64,000 bases of DNA from Mesorhizobium sp. DCY119 (GTDB lineage Bacteria > Pseudomonadota > Alphaproteobacteria > Rhizobiales > Rhizobiaceae): contig NZ_CP031834.1 of NCBI RefSeq assembly GCF_003590645.1, positions 4,278,501-4,342,500 of the forward strand. The letters run 5' to 3'. The position numbers and the translations under genes are program-made. The notes beneath the pieces are model-generated. The model was not told the origin of the DNA and made no database searches. It saw nothing but the letters and a program-made list of their open reading frames with translations. Positions 1 through 8,167 of this stretch are shown here, in pieces (positions within the stretch are counted from its first letter, which is position 1; each line of letters begins with the position of its first letter).

Positions 1-1375
1 CTCCCGCTCGGCCGGCTGTCGCGCCTGCCATCGGCAGCGATCCGACATAGCCGCCGGCGGCATAGCCTTTCACGCCGCGCCGGATCGCATCGAGATTGCC
101 GACGCCGATGCGCGCCGTCGCTTCGGCGTCGAAGACATATTCGCGGCCATGGACGAAGCCGGCGATCTGGTCAGGTGGCATGTCGCCCGTCCAGCCGCCG
201 GCGGCGAACTGCCGCCCTTCAAGGATCGGCGTCAACGCGGCACGGTTCGGATTGCCGAGGTTAGGGCCGGCGCCACCTGCGGCGATCGACTTCAACAGCC
301 GGTCATATTCGCCAAGCGCGGGAATGGCCGTTGTCGCGGCGCGTTCCGTCCGCTCGATCTGGTCGGCGCTGCCGCCGATCGCTTCGCCGGCCGTAGCGGC
401 GCTGTCCTTCAACTCGCCGTATTTTTCGGCCTTGCCGCCCAGAGCGGTCGCGGCCGCTTCCGCATCACCCTTCAGGCCCTGGAGCAGATCGCGGGCGCGC
501 TCCAGCTCCGATTGCAGCTTTGCGGCGACTTCGGTCTGTTCGAGCAACTGCTCGGCAAAGGCTCGCGACGGTGAATCGGCCGGCAGCGCCTCGGCCAGAG
601 TGGCGATGCGATTGCGAAAGGCGATGACATCTGCCTCGCCCTCGCGCAGTTCCTGGCGGAACTTGCGGACTTCTTCGGCGAGCGGGCCAAGGTCGCGGGT
701 GTTGTTGTGCAGGGAGTCGACGGCGGGGTGAAGTGCGCCGGTCCGATAGTCGTTGGTCGCCGCATCCAGATCGCGCTCCAGGCGGCCGACATTCTGCTGC
801 GCCTGGAAACGCAGCACCGAAGCCGAATTGAGGCCGTAGGACGATGCGCCGCCCGCCGCCTCCGCCCATGCGCCCTTGATCCGCTTGACCAACTGCTCAT
901 GGCTTTTCAGGTCGCGCTCGATCATCGGCGCGTTGGAGGTGATTTCGAAGAAAAGGTCGCCGGCCGCACCCGCCGCCGCCTTCAGGCCTTCCCCGATCGC
1001 CGTTATGGCAATGCCGGCCGCAAGACCGCCGGCAATGCCGACCAGCACGCCCGACAGACCGGAGAATTTCCCCGTCGCGACGCCGGCGGCTTCTCCGAGA
1101 TTGCCGAGTTCCGGGGTGGCCTTCGCACCGGCGTCGGCGACGGCTGAAACATTATCCGCCGCCCGTTGTCCTTCGTCCGCCGTTTCCTTCAGGCCAAGCC
1201 GGGCACGGTCGAATTCGGCGGTGTTCCACTCGATCGGCTTGCCAACCTTCTCGACCTTCTTGGCGGTCTCATCCGCCGCCTTGCCCAGCTCCTCGATCTC
1301 GCGCTTGGTCTCTCCCGCCGCCTGCTTCGCGCCAGTTGCATTCCCATCGATGACGAGTGAGAGGCGCAGCGTCAT
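1..1375 (-). CDS. Tail tape measure protein, partial (3' end beyond window)
   Basis: The frame is open from the ATG at 1375 to the left edge, giving at least 458 residues. The N-terminus (MTLRLSLVIDG) is followed by a long Ala/Glu/Lys-rich helical region, a hydrophobic segment around residues 105-130 (FSGLSGVLVGIAGGLAAG) and further coiled-coil. Near the visible end are glycine-rich AAGGWTGD and FVHGREYVFDAEAT blocks, which are typical of the C-terminal part of phage tape measure proteins. The start overlaps the stop of the upstream chaperone ORF (ATGA). The protein sets tail length and fills the tail tube before DNA ejection. A 458-residue portion is already present, so the real protein is longer. 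Confidence 0.85.
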   Translation of the reverse strand, partial: MTLRLSLVIDGNATGAKQAAGETKREIEELGKAADETAKKVEKVGKPIEWNTAEFDRARLGLKETADEGQRAADNVSAVADAGAKATPELGNLGEAAGVATGKFSGLSGVLVGIAGGLAAGIAITAIGEGLKAAAGAAGDLFFEITSNAPMIERDLKSHEQLVKRIKGAWAEAAGGASSYGLNSASVLRFQAQQNVGRLERDLDAATNDYRTGALHPAVDSLHNNTRDLGPLAEEVRKFRQELREGEADVIAFRNRIATLAEALPADSPSRAFAEQLLEQTEVAAKLQSELERARDLLQGLKGDAEAAATALGGKAEKYGELKDSAATAGEAIGGSADQIERTERAATTAIPALGEYDRLLKSIAAGGAGPNLGNPNRAALTPILEGRQFAAGGWTGDMPPDQIAGFVHGREYVFDAEATARIGVGNLDAIRRGVKGYAAGGYVGSLPMAGATAGRAG

Positions 1376-1725
1376 GTGGCCGTACTCCTGTTGAGTGCGT
1401 TACGGGCCGCTTGCTCCATGATCTGGATGCCGGTCATCAGGTCGGCGTCGAGCGCTATCCCGCGCGCATCGAGTGCGACGCGAATGCCCGCATAGTCGAG
1501 GCCGATCCAGAGTGTCGTCATGCGCCTTTCCACCATCGTCGTCGCCGTCCGCCACTGGCTGGCAGCGAACAGGAAGGCGTCGACCGCCTTGCGATTGTCG
1601 GGCCAGACACCGGCGAAACCGGCACCAAGCGGCTGCCACAACGCGGCCTTGAGCGCTACGATCTCGGCTTCCGGCAGTTGCCAGCGCCGCGCATCCGCGA
1701 CCGCCTCTTCCTCCTCGCCGGGCAC
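1372..1725 (-). CDS. Tail assembly chaperone distal ORF (DUF1799-like), probably made by -1 frameshift
   Basis: The residues resemble the DUF1799 / lambda T-like group, with a VWPDNRKAVDAFLFAASQW core and a later GLDYAGI motif. A GTG at 1725 could start it (117 aa), but the frame is open upstream to 1794 and overlaps the end of the preceding chaperone. A GGGAAAC heptamer at 1779-1785 sits in the correct phase for a -1 slip from that gene. The likely product is a longer fusion, like lambda gpG-T, that works with the tape measure during tail assembly. Its stop overlaps the tape measure ATG. Confidence 0.75.
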   Translation of the reverse strand: MPGEEEEAVADARRWQLPEAEIVALKAALWQPLGAGFAGVWPDNRKAVDAFLFAASQWRTATTMVERRMTTLWIGLDYAGIRVALDARGIALDADLMTGIQIMEQAARNALNRSTAT

Positions 1726-1775
1726 CTCGGCACCCGCGAGGAGATCGCCTGCCGCCCAGCTCCGGGCGGTGGCTG

Positions 1776-2099
1776 TCAGTTTCCCGAGAGCGCCTCACGA
1801 AACGTCGCGTGATAGGCGTTCACCATCGCTAAGCGGACATGGGAGAGGTCGATAAGCTGGTCGCGGATGGCGTCGCTGTAGGCTAACGATTTTCCGTCGA
1901 GCGTCTGGATGTCCTCAACGTCCTCCAACGTATCGACGAGGAAATCGCGGGTCTGCTCCGGATTGTTCAGATCGTATGCGTTGTACTCACTCGCCGGCAA
2001 AGCGCGGAATTTGACGCGGAAATCCTCGTTGGCGCCGCCGCCGAGCGGCCGCACCGTCACTTTCGCCCAGAATGTCGGATTTGGATCGAGTCTGTACAT
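1776..2099 (-). CDS. Tail assembly chaperone, proximal (gpG-like)
   Basis: This 107-residue soluble protein (MYRLDPNPTFWAKVTV start) directly follows the tail tube gene and precedes the tape measure. Its content (KFRALPASEYNAY, then an acidic middle and a helical end) fits a tail assembly chaperone that coats the tape measure during tail polymerisation. It ends at the GGGAAAC slip site, so two products are expected: this short form and a -1 extended form. The functional call rests mainly on position and the frameshift architecture. Family similarity is weak by eye. Confidence 0.75.
   Translation of the reverse strand: MYRLDPNPTFWAKVTVRPLGGGANEDFRVKFRALPASEYNAYDLNNPEQTRDFLVDTLEDVEDIQTLDGKSLAYSDAIRDQLIDLSHVRLAMVNAYHATFREALSGN
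1779..1785 (-). promoter_or_regulatory. Programmed -1 ribosomal frameshift heptamer GGGAAAC
   Basis: On the minus strand the upstream chaperone reads ...TCG GGA AAC TGA, so G GGA AAC fits the X XXY YYZ rule exactly, with the zero-frame stop immediately after it. Slipping back one base continues as CTG ACA GCC and stays open through the DUF1799-like ORF to 1372. Confidence 0.8.
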
Positions 2100-2124
2100 G
2101 TTGCCTTCCTTTCCTTCGAAGCTT

Positions 2125-3057
2125 TCAGGTGAGCGTGAGCGTCCACTGGTCGTTGCCGGCTGTCGGCAGCGGCACCATGCGCAGCGGCCATTCCTTGACG
2201 TTCTGGCTGTTCTCGAAACCCTGCAGGCGCTGCACCTGGGCGCCGCCGATCATCAGCGTGGCGATGCGGCCGGCGGTTTTGCCATGCACCAGGCGAACCG
2301 GCACCGCGTTCTGGTCGAGCGCCTCCGAGAACGGGTCCCATGTCGTAAGGGGCACGGCCTCGACCTGGGCCGTCGCGAGGTCTCCTCGATCGACGATCAG
2401 GACGCTTTCAGAGCCGACCAGGAACCGGGTCTGGACGTCATTGGCGAGATCCAATGCAAAGGAGCGCATGACGAGCGAAACGCCGTCGACGGTAAAGGTC
2501 GGCGTGTTGGCGCTTGTGACCAGATCGGGCTTGAGGAAGGCCGAAAGCGTCGGCGTCGGCCGCGTCTGCTCGGTCGGAAGTGAGAACAGGCCGAGGATGG
2601 TGAATTCCAGATAGGCGATGCCTTGCGCCGTGAAGCGCAGCGCGCAGGTGCCGCGCGAACCCTTCATGACGTAGCGGGTGGAGCCGACCCAGAAATGTAT
2701 GGTGCCGCTTTCGTGGCTGTCGGTGACCGGATTGAAGGCGACCGACGTTCCCGGCGTGAGCGTCTGCGCCACGCCGCAAAGGCGAAGCAGCGGCGCCCAG
2801 GCTGGCGCGGTGCCGGGCGACCCGGACGGAACCAGTTCGACGCGGAAAGTCATGCGGCTGTGCAGCCCGGCCGGGAGCGTCGCCTGCGCAGCGAGCCAGG
2901 GCAATTCGAGTTCCCGGCTTACATCCTGGCCTTCCATCGGCTGGAAAACGATGTTGGTGGCGAGGATGCCATTCGCCAAGCCGGTAGGTGCGGAGTCGGT
3001 GCCGTAAATCGTCTCGATCTTGGCGAGAAGGATTTTCGATTTCCATTTGATCGCCAT
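2125..3057 (-). CDS. Major tail tube protein
   Basis: This 310-residue protein begins MAIKWKSKILLAKIETIYGT, the typical opening of tail tube subunits in B3/RcapMu-like phages, in which a lysine-rich strand is followed by a target-protein loop (DSAPTGLANGILATN). The remainder alternates short beta-type segments with Ser/Thr-rich loops and has no membrane segment. It follows the tail terminator and small tail gene and precedes the chaperones, the standard siphophage order tube-chaperone-tape measure. It polymerises to form the non-contractile tail. No sheath gene is seen nearby, which argues against a Mu-type contractile tail. Confidence 0.8.
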   Translation of the reverse strand: MAIKWKSKILLAKIETIYGTDSAPTGLANGILATNIVFQPMEGQDVSRELELPWLAAQATLPAGLHSRMTFRVELVPSGSPGTAPAWAPLLRLCGVAQTLTPGTSVAFNPVTDSHESGTIHFWVGSTRYVMKGSRGTCALRFTAQGIAYLEFTILGLFSLPTEQTRPTPTLSAFLKPDLVTSANTPTFTVDGVSLVMRSFALDLANDVQTRFLVGSESVLIVDRGDLATAQVEAVPLTTWDPFSEALDQNAVPVRLVHGKTAGRIATLMIGGAQVQRLQGFENSQNVKEWPLRMVPLPTAGNDQWTLTLT

Positions 3058-3058
3058 T

Positions 3059-3223
3059 TCAAGCCTCCTTCGAAGCGGCTTCTTCGGCCGCGCTTTCGGA
3101 CACGAGCGTCCCGTCCGGCATCATGACGAAGCTGCCGCCCTGCTGCGGCAGCGCCGGCGGCACCGACGCGGGAGCCGGTTCCGGTTTCTGCGGCGCGGCT
3201 TGTTCTGGCTGGGGCTTTTTCAC
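3059..3223 (-). CDS. Small proline-rich tail-region protein (gp38/DUF2635-like position)
   Basis: A 54-residue ORF starting at a GTG that overlaps the upstream stop (GTGA). The first half is a Pro/Glu/Ala/Gln-rich segment (KKPQPEQAAPQKPEPAPA). The second half, GGSFVMMPDGTLVSES, looks folded, and the tail is alanine- and glutamate-rich. Similar tiny proteins sit between terminator and tube genes in Mu-like phages. The function is unknown. The coupled start and tight packing support it as real. Confidence 0.6.
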   Translation of the reverse strand: MKKPQPEQAAPQKPEPAPASVPPALPQQGGSFVMMPDGTLVSESAAEEAASKEA

Positions 3224-3660
3224 GGGAACGTCCTCACCTGTTGCTGAAGGGCGAAATCGAGCTGGTAGATGACGGCGCCGGCCTCGACCGAGAGGAGCTG
3301 GCCGCGGCGAAGATGAAAGACGCCGATCGCCTCGTCCGGACCCCAGCCGCAAACCGCGTCGATGATCGCCCAGACCGTCGCGTCGATCGTCGGCATGGCC
3401 TTGCCGCCGGTTATGTCGCCGGAGGCGCGGACGAAGAGGACCACGCCGAAAACCTCGTCGACCATCTGGGTAAAGGCACCGGTCGAGGCGTCGCCTTCGG
3501 ACCTGGCATGGAGGCCGAGCGGCAGGACGAAGGCGAAGGGCGAGGCCTGCGGCAGCGCCTTGCGGCGGATCAGTTCGGACATCTCGGCGGCGGCTTCCAC
3601 GCGGCCCTTGAGCGGGTCGACGGCCGTGCCGAGATGCGCGACGAGATCAGCGACCAGCAT
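3220..3660 (-). CDS. Tail terminator / tail completion protein
   Basis: A 146-residue protein starting MLVADLVAHLGTAVDPLKG. Its ATG overlaps the end of the G-like gene upstream and its stop overlaps the next start, so it is translationally coupled. Size, position between the G-like protein and the tail tube, and the compact alpha/beta composition fit tail terminators, which cap the tube and join it to the head. No catalytic motif is evident. Confidence 0.65.
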   Translation of the reverse strand: MLVADLVAHLGTAVDPLKGRVEAAAEMSELIRRKALPQASPFAFVLPLGLHARSEGDASTGAFTQMVDEVFGVVLFVRASGDITGGKAMPTIDATVWAIIDAVCGWGPDEAIGVFHLRRGQLLSVEAGAVIYQLDFALQQQVRTFP

Positions 3661-4162
3661 TGGCCCCTCCATCGTCCTCGGCTCCAAGCCAGTCGGCACT
3701 AAGCGCCCGGATTTCGGCCTCATCGTCCTGGTCGAGGCCAAGGAAGGCGCGCTGTGGAATGGTCACTTCCTGTTTCGTGATCCAGCCGCCATTGCCCAGG
3801 CCGCGAAAACGCAGGCCCTTGGAGGTCTTGGCCCTGATCGCGCCGCCCATCTGGTGGATAGCGGCATGGATTTCGTTCGTGCCGACCGCGACGGAACTTT
3901 CGGTCGCCTCATGGGTGATAGACTGGACCAGGCGCGCCGTGTCGGTGAGCGTCCGGCCGCCGACAGTCAGGGCGCGCAGCGATGCGGGCCACGGATTGCC
4001 TTCCGGGTCGGTCTCGTCCTCGAAACGCTTCTGTGTCGACACGACCAGCGACGCGCCGATCGCGTCGAACAGGCCGCGCTTGTCATCTGTCCGCTCGATC
4101 GTGCGCGACAGGAAAGCGAGCGTCTCCTCCCGGCCGGTCAGCTCCATGCGGGCGCCGGCCAT
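3647..4162 (-). CDS. Virion morphogenesis protein (Mu gpG-like)
   Basis: The 171 residues show hallmarks of the phage virion morphogenesis family: a helical N-terminus, then RFEDETDPEGNPWPASLR, then TLTDTARLVQSITHEA and VGTNEIHAAIHQMGG, ending with WITKQEVTIPQRAFLGL. The IPQR/FLGL motif near the end is characteristic. In Mu, G affects head-tail joining and tail stability. It overlaps the DUF1320-like gene upstream by one base and the tail terminator downstream. Confidence 0.85.
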   Translation of the reverse strand: MAGARMELTGREETLAFLSRTIERTDDKRGLFDAIGASLVVSTQKRFEDETDPEGNPWPASLRALTVGGRTLTDTARLVQSITHEATESSVAVGTNEIHAAIHQMGGAIRAKTSKGLRFRGLGNGGWITKQEVTIPQRAFLGLDQDDEAEIRALSADWLGAEDDGGANAGR

Positions 4163-4590
4163 CAGATATAGCCCTTCATCGTTTCAGCGGTCATAGGGCG
4201 TTCCGGCTGGTTCGTGCGAACCTCCGAAGCGCCGGAAGCGGCAGGCTCGGCGCCGTCCAGGTCGAGCCGGATCAGCCCGATCGATATGTCGCGCAGCGCC
4301 TTCAACGCCTCCTCATAGTCCTTGCGGATTTTCTCGGCCGCGACATGCGCATGGGCGTAGTAGATCGCAATCCGCAGCGACAGGTCCGTGACCAGGCGCG
4401 GCACCGAGGCGAGCGGCAGGGCGTAACGCACCTTCAGGTAGCCGTCGATCAGCGCGTCGGCGTCTGCGATGGCGCGATCGACAAGCACCTGGTCGATCGT
4501 TCCGGTGGGCGCATCGCCACGGTCGGAAATATCGACCAGCATGCGTTCCGAATAGCGGTCGATCAGCTCCTGAAGGGTGCAATAAGCCAT
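4162..4590 (-). CDS. DUF1320 family head-tail connector protein (Mu gp36-like)
   Basis: The 142-residue protein has the clear DUF1320 pattern: MAYCTLQELIDRYSERML, then DRAIADADALIDGYLKVRYALPL, then VTDLSLRIAIYYAHAHV. This resembles the Mu gp36 family, thought to act at the neck or connector by analogy with HK97 gp6-type proteins. It lies between the gp35-like HhH protein and G. The extreme C-terminus is Ala/Glu/Pro-rich and probably disordered. Confidence 0.85.
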   Translation of the reverse strand: MAYCTLQELIDRYSERMLVDISDRGDAPTGTIDQVLVDRAIADADALIDGYLKVRYALPLASVPRLVTDLSLRIAIYYAHAHVAAEKIRKDYEEALKALRDISIGLIRLDLDGAEPAASGASEVRTNQPERPMTAETMKGYI

Positions 4591-4594
4591 AGGG

Positions 4595-5272
4595 TCAAAC
4601 CAGCTCGACCGTAAGCAGCGGCTCGGCCAGAAGCCGTTCCAGCTCGTTCGGCGTGAAGTGTTCGACCGCGTGATCGGTCGCGGCTTTCGGATGCGCGAGG
4701 CCACAGCGGCGGAAACCATCGCGTTTCGCGCTGATGCGAACGGTCGGGCCGGCTTTGATGCTGCCCATCGACCCCGCCAGTTCCGCCCAACGTTGCACAG
4801 CCTCGATGACCAGCGGATACCGCCGGCGCGCTTCGTCTTCCCCCAGCTCTTCAAGCTCCAGCCACGCGGCATGTCCCGGCGGCACGACGGAGGCGCCCAA
4901 TTCTGGCGCGCCTCCGTCGCCCTTCTCGCTCTGCGGGGTATTGGGGAACAAGGCAGCGACATCGCCGCCGATGTTTTCGATCGCTCTTTCCAGCATTTCA
5001 CGATCAGCGGAATTGGTCCCGGCCGGAGCGTCGCCGAACGGGTCGGCCGAGGCGGACGGCGAACCCGTCCCAGGTGCGCCGGACGCATCCGGGCGATCCT
5101 CTGGCCGTTCATTGGACAGCCGCGCTGCCGCAGCCGCGATCCATTCGGCCTTGACACCGTTCTGGCCCGCAACCGCATTGTGAGCAAGTTGCTCGAAAGT
5201 CGTGATGCCGGCGGCTGCGAGCTTGTCGGCCGCGGCCTTGCCGATGCCCTTGATGGTGGTCAGATCGTCCAT
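4595..5272 (-). CDS. Mu gp35-like protein with N-terminal helix-hairpin-helix
   Basis: A 225-residue protein. Residues 1-25 (MDDLTTIKGIGKAAADKLAA) form a helix-hairpin-helix-like GIGKAAA turn of the kind that binds DNA non-specifically or mediates protein contacts. A low-complexity middle is rich in Ala, Gly and Asp. The C-terminal part contains repeated RISAKRDGFRRCGLAHP and FTPNELERLLAEPLLTVELV, which resembles Mu-like gp35 and related 'FluMu' proteins. It lies directly downstream of the major head gene after two strong hairpins. Its function in the virion is unknown. Confidence 0.65.
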   Translation of the reverse strand: MDDLTTIKGIGKAAADKLAAAGITTFEQLAHNAVAGQNGVKAEWIAAAAARLSNERPEDRPDASGAPGTGSPSASADPFGDAPAGTNSADREMLERAIENIGGDVAALFPNTPQSEKGDGGAPELGASVVPPGHAAWLELEELGEDEARRRYPLVIEAVQRWAELAGSMGSIKAGPTVRISAKRDGFRRCGLAHPKAATDHAVEHFTPNELERLLAEPLLTVELV

Positions 5273-5304
5273 GTTGCCATCCTCACGTTGCCGGTTCGGA
5301 AACT

Positions 5305-5340
5305 GCCCGCCGCCCCGCGGCAACAATCGGGGCGGCGGGC
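5305..5340 (-). other. Perfect 12-bp stem hairpin downstream of major head gene
   Basis: GCCCGCCGCCCC at 5305-5316 is the exact reverse complement of 5329-5340, with a 12-nt loop. No U-tract follows, so it is not a classic terminator. It may protect the abundant head mRNA end or attenuate downstream genes. Confidence 0.7.
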
Positions 5341-5380
5341 GATCGGCGCGCCGGGAGGATGTGGCGCGGCCGAACTGGAA

Positions 5381-5401
5381 CCGCCGGCGTCAAGCCGGCG
5401 G
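5381..5401 (-). other. 8-bp stem hairpin immediately after the major head gene
   Basis: CCGCCGGC and GCCGGCGG pair around a GTCAA loop, ending 8 bp from the head gene stop. Together with the hairpin at 5305-5340 it forms a double structure between the head gene and gp35-like gene. Confidence 0.6.
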
Positions 5402-5408
5402 CAAGCCG

Positions 5409-6302
5409 TTAGGCGAGCCAGGGCGTGACGAGCAGCTCGGCGGTTGCGCGGTAGGTGTTGGTCGCGCCGGCCGCATCGCGCTCGGCCTTGAGCACGTCGA
5501 AGGCAGCGCCTTCGTTCGACGGCGAAACGACAAGGAGGTCCGGCCTGAGGCCGAGGGGCCGGCCATAATCGCCCTTCATTTCCATGATGGCCGTGCGGGC
5601 AGCGATATAGCGCTGCTTTGTCAACGGCTGGGTCGAACCGAACGCCATCTGCCAGAAGCCGTAACCGACATTGCGCCGGCAATCGACGCCGTAGACGAAT
5701 TCCTTGTTCATGAAGACGTTGTCGTCGCGCGGATCGTCCTTAGCGACGAATGTCGGCTTCTCGCGCTCTTGGAAGATGATCGGCTTGAGCGCCCGGCGTG
5801 TCGACAGAAGGAACCAGGGCGCGGCCGAGCCCTCGTCGGTGTTCGTCACCGAATAGGGCGTGCCGTCTGCGTCAAGAACGGCATGATCGCCGTCAAAGTA
5901 GTTCTGGCCGTCATAGCATGGCCGCGACCATCCCTCCTTGGCGGCTTCCCAGACCAGAAGATCGGGATGCGCCGCAGTGCTCTCGCCCATCTCCACGAAC
6001 ATGGGTTCGTAGACGCCGAGATTGTCGTCGCGGATGTCGTCGCGGTCGACGCCCACGGTCATCTCGAAAGGCTTGTTCTTGATCGCGTAGTCATGTTCCG
6101 CCAGCCCATGCACCGCGCGTGGGCCGATCCACTCGCGCAGGTTCGGCAGCTTGCCGAGCCAGCCATATTTGTTTTCCTTCGTGCTCGACGGAACGGTGGT
6201 GGCGATGCGGCTGTAGTCGGTCTCGGCCTGGCCGAGGCCGCGCCGGAAGGCGGTGGAGAAGCCGACGCGGATAGCGTCGAGATTGGCGGAGTTGATGATC
6301 AT
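5409..6302 (-). CDS. T: Major head subunit gpT (Mu-like prophage major capsid protein)
   Basis: The 297-residue protein begins MIINSANLDAIRVGFSTAFRRGL, the signature N-terminus of the Mu gpT family. It continues with KFGWL-like NKYGWLGKLPNLREWIG, VDRDDIRDDNLGVYEPMF and the late NTYRATAELLVTPWLA. These match the conserved blocks of Mu-type major capsid proteins, which assemble the icosahedral shell with the HK97 fold. It follows the protease/scaffold and decoration genes in normal Mu order. Length is normal for the family (about 300). Confidence 0.93.
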   Translation of the reverse strand: MIINSANLDAIRVGFSTAFRRGLGQAETDYSRIATTVPSSTKENKYGWLGKLPNLREWIGPRAVHGLAEHDYAIKNKPFEMTVGVDRDDIRDDNLGVYEPMFVEMGESTAAHPDLLVWEAAKEGWSRPCYDGQNYFDGDHAVLDADGTPYSVTNTDEGSAAPWFLLSTRRALKPIIFQEREKPTFVAKDDPRDDNVFMNKEFVYGVDCRRNVGYGFWQMAFGSTQPLTKQRYIAARTAIMEMKGDYGRPLGLRPDLLVVSPSNEGAAFDVLKAERDAAGATNTYRATAELLVTPWLA

Positions 6303-6347
6303 GAGCGGAGTCCTGGTTGAGTGACGGGCTGCTGGGCGGCCGGCCGA

Positions 6348-6800
6348 TCAGGTCGGCAGAGTGATACCGGCGAGGTAAGACTGGACTGCGGCCTCGTCGA
6401 AGCGCACCCAGACGCCCAGATCGTCCAGGTGATCGACATAGCCGGCGATCGAGCGGGTGTTGGTGCCGGAAGTCTTGGCCACCGTCTGGTCGTCGACCGC
6501 GTAGACTGGCTTGCCGATGTCGGCGATTCCGATCTGGTCGGCGCCTGCGGAGTTGGCGAAGCGGAACGTGCCGGCCCGGTACTTCAGATTGGCAGCCCCG
6601 GCCGAACCGGCGTTGATGACGCGCTCCTCGGCGCGGCCGACGCCAACGAGATTGAGCGCAGCGGTACCCTTGGTCAGGTAGCCGGCCGCGTTGCGCATGA
6701 CCATCGCGCCGGCATAGATCGTCGTTGCGGCGGCGACGCCGCCGGAGCGGATGTCGCCGATGGCCTGCGGGGTGTTCCTGTCTTCGGTCAGAGCCGGCAT
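6348..6800 (-). CDS. Capsid decoration / DUF2190-like head protein
   Basis: The 150-residue protein is beta-rich and contains AGAMVMRNAAGYLTKG, VGVGRAEERVINAG and TFRFANSAGADQIG. These are repeats of the 'value-with-metadata' style seen in the small head protein located between I and T in B3-like phages. It probably decorates or stabilises the capsid. It is placed directly between protease and head protein genes with short spacers. The exact family cannot be fixed by eye. Confidence 0.65.
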   Translation of the reverse strand: MPALTEDRNTPQAIGDIRSGGVAAATTIYAGAMVMRNAAGYLTKGTAALNLVGVGRAEERVINAGSAGAANLKYRAGTFRFANSAGADQIGIADIGKPVYAVDDQTVAKTSGTNTRSIAGYVDHLDDLGVWVRFDEAAVQSYLAGITLPT

Positions 6801-6844
6801 GGTCGGAGTCCTTGTGCTTGTTGCGCGGAAGTGTCGTCAGTCCG

Positions 6845-7954
6845 TCAGAGCGCGGCCGCGCGCTCCGCCTTGAGGGTTTCGGCGTAGTCCTTGGGATCGA
6901 TGCCAAGCATCTTCGCGACTTCGAGCTGTTCGGCCTGGAGGGAGACCTCGCCCTCCCTGGCCGGCGGCGTCGCAGGGACGACCGAGCCACCGGCGCCGAG
7001 CACCGGCATGGCACTGATCAGCGCCTCGGTATTGGCGGGGTCGGCCATGTGCATCGTCACGTAGCGGTCGCGCACCGGCTTGAGGCCGACGCGGCCAAGC
7101 TTGATCGCATCGTCGACAAAGGTCGCGGCCGCCTTGCGCTTGGTTTCTTCGGTAAGCGTGTTGAGCGTCGTGGTGACCGTTGCAAGCTCGGCCTGGAGAG
7201 CGATCACCGCATCTTCGGAACCGGACGACCGCTTCAGGGCTTCGACGCCGATCAGGACCGCGGACGCTTCGGCATCGACCGCAAGCCCCACCGCCTTTGC
7301 GATGGGTGAGAGTGCGGCCTGCAGCGCGGTCGACACCTCGGCCTGGGCCGCATGCATGGAGGTCACGCGCTCGACGAGTTGATCTGCGGTCGTGCCGGCC
7401 GGCAGGCCGAGCGCGTTCAAGAGCTGTTGAAGCAGGTCCATTGTGTTCTCCTGGTGAAGCGCGGTCAGGCCGCGAAGATTGGGGCGGTTGACGAGCGAGG
7501 CGCGCAGGATGGCGGTGATCTCGCCCGACTTCTGATGCTGAATGACCGGAGACAGCCCGCGATAGGCGCGTCCGGCCACGAGACGTCGGCCGTGCGCGGT
7601 CCACTCGACGCGGCCCCATATGCCGTCCTGGCGATGCTGAAGCTCGACGATCCAACCACGCGCCGGCGCCGGTTCGCCGCGCGGGGCGGCAAGGTCGGTC
7701 GCGTGGTTCTCATCGATCGGCAGCCGGTCCCCGCCGTCGAGGCGGCTGTTGCGGATCAGCGATTGCGGATCGGCCACGCGGTAAGGCCCGCGGTTGTCCC
7801 CGGTGCGAATTTCACCTGCCGGTAGCAGATGAACCCATTCCGGCACGGCCGATCCTTCGGCCGGCAGGTCCAGTGCGGCGCAAAGCGCTACGGCGTCGAC
7901 CGAAGCGGCGTTGAGGGAAACGAAGCGAGTGCGGTTGCCAAACATGGCCCGCAC
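6845..7954 (-). CDS. I: Head maturation protease/scaffold gpI (Mu gp32-like)
   Basis: The frame opens at a GTG (7954) or the ATG at 7945, giving about 367-369 residues. The N-terminal two thirds hold protease-type blocks: WVHLLPAGEIRTGDNRGPY, LPIDENHATDLAAP (conserved His), and GRAYRGLSPVIQHQKSGEI (conserved Ser-Pro). The C-terminal third is helical and acidic (LLQQLLNALGLPAG onwards) and probably acts as the scaffold. In Mu, I is the protease and the internal start product Z is the scaffold. An internal ATG at the LLQQLLNALG boundary could allow a Z-like product here too. It is the first head gene after the cargo island, with a promoter-like element just upstream. Confidence 0.88.
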   Translation of the reverse strand: MRAMFGNRTRFVSLNAASVDAVALCAALDLPAEGSAVPEWVHLLPAGEIRTGDNRGPYRVADPQSLIRNSRLDGGDRLPIDENHATDLAAPRGEPAPARGWIVELQHRQDGIWGRVEWTAHGRRLVAGRAYRGLSPVIQHQKSGEITAILRASLVNRPNLRGLTALHQENTMDLLQQLLNALGLPAGTTADQLVERVTSMHAAQAEVSTALQAALSPIAKAVGLAVDAEASAVLIGVEALKRSSGSEDAVIALQAELATVTTTLNTLTEETKRKAAATFVDDAIKLGRVGLKPVRDRYVTMHMADPANTEALISAMPVLGAGGSVVPATPPAREGEVSLQAEQLEVAKMLGIDPKDYAETLKAERAAAL

Positions 7955-7973
7955 ATTCGCCGGTCGGCTGTCG

Positions 7974-7998
7974 GCAAAACAGCCACAAGGTGTTGCGG
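7974..7998 (-). promoter_or_regulatory. Late activator-type element, copy 2 (upstream of gpI)
   Basis: This 25-bp stretch matches 20,863-20,887 at 21 of 25 positions. On the minus strand it reads CCGCAACACCTTGTGG, an imperfect dyad (CCRCAA-4-TTGYGG), followed by CTGTTTTGC. It lies about 20 bp before the gpI start, right after the cargo island, suggesting a Mor/C-type activated promoter. Confidence 0.6.
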
Positions 7999-8167
7999 GG
8001 GGATGCCGGCAGTTAGTGAGAATGTGCGGTCCAATGGCGATTGGAGCCCGACCGGTGACGCAGCGGAGAGAAAGCTGTCACGATAGGCATTAACGGTCAA
8101 TCGCAATCCCTTGCCTGCACAGACGACTCAGGAGCACATTCAGTTTCAGGGATAGGGGGAGGCTCAA

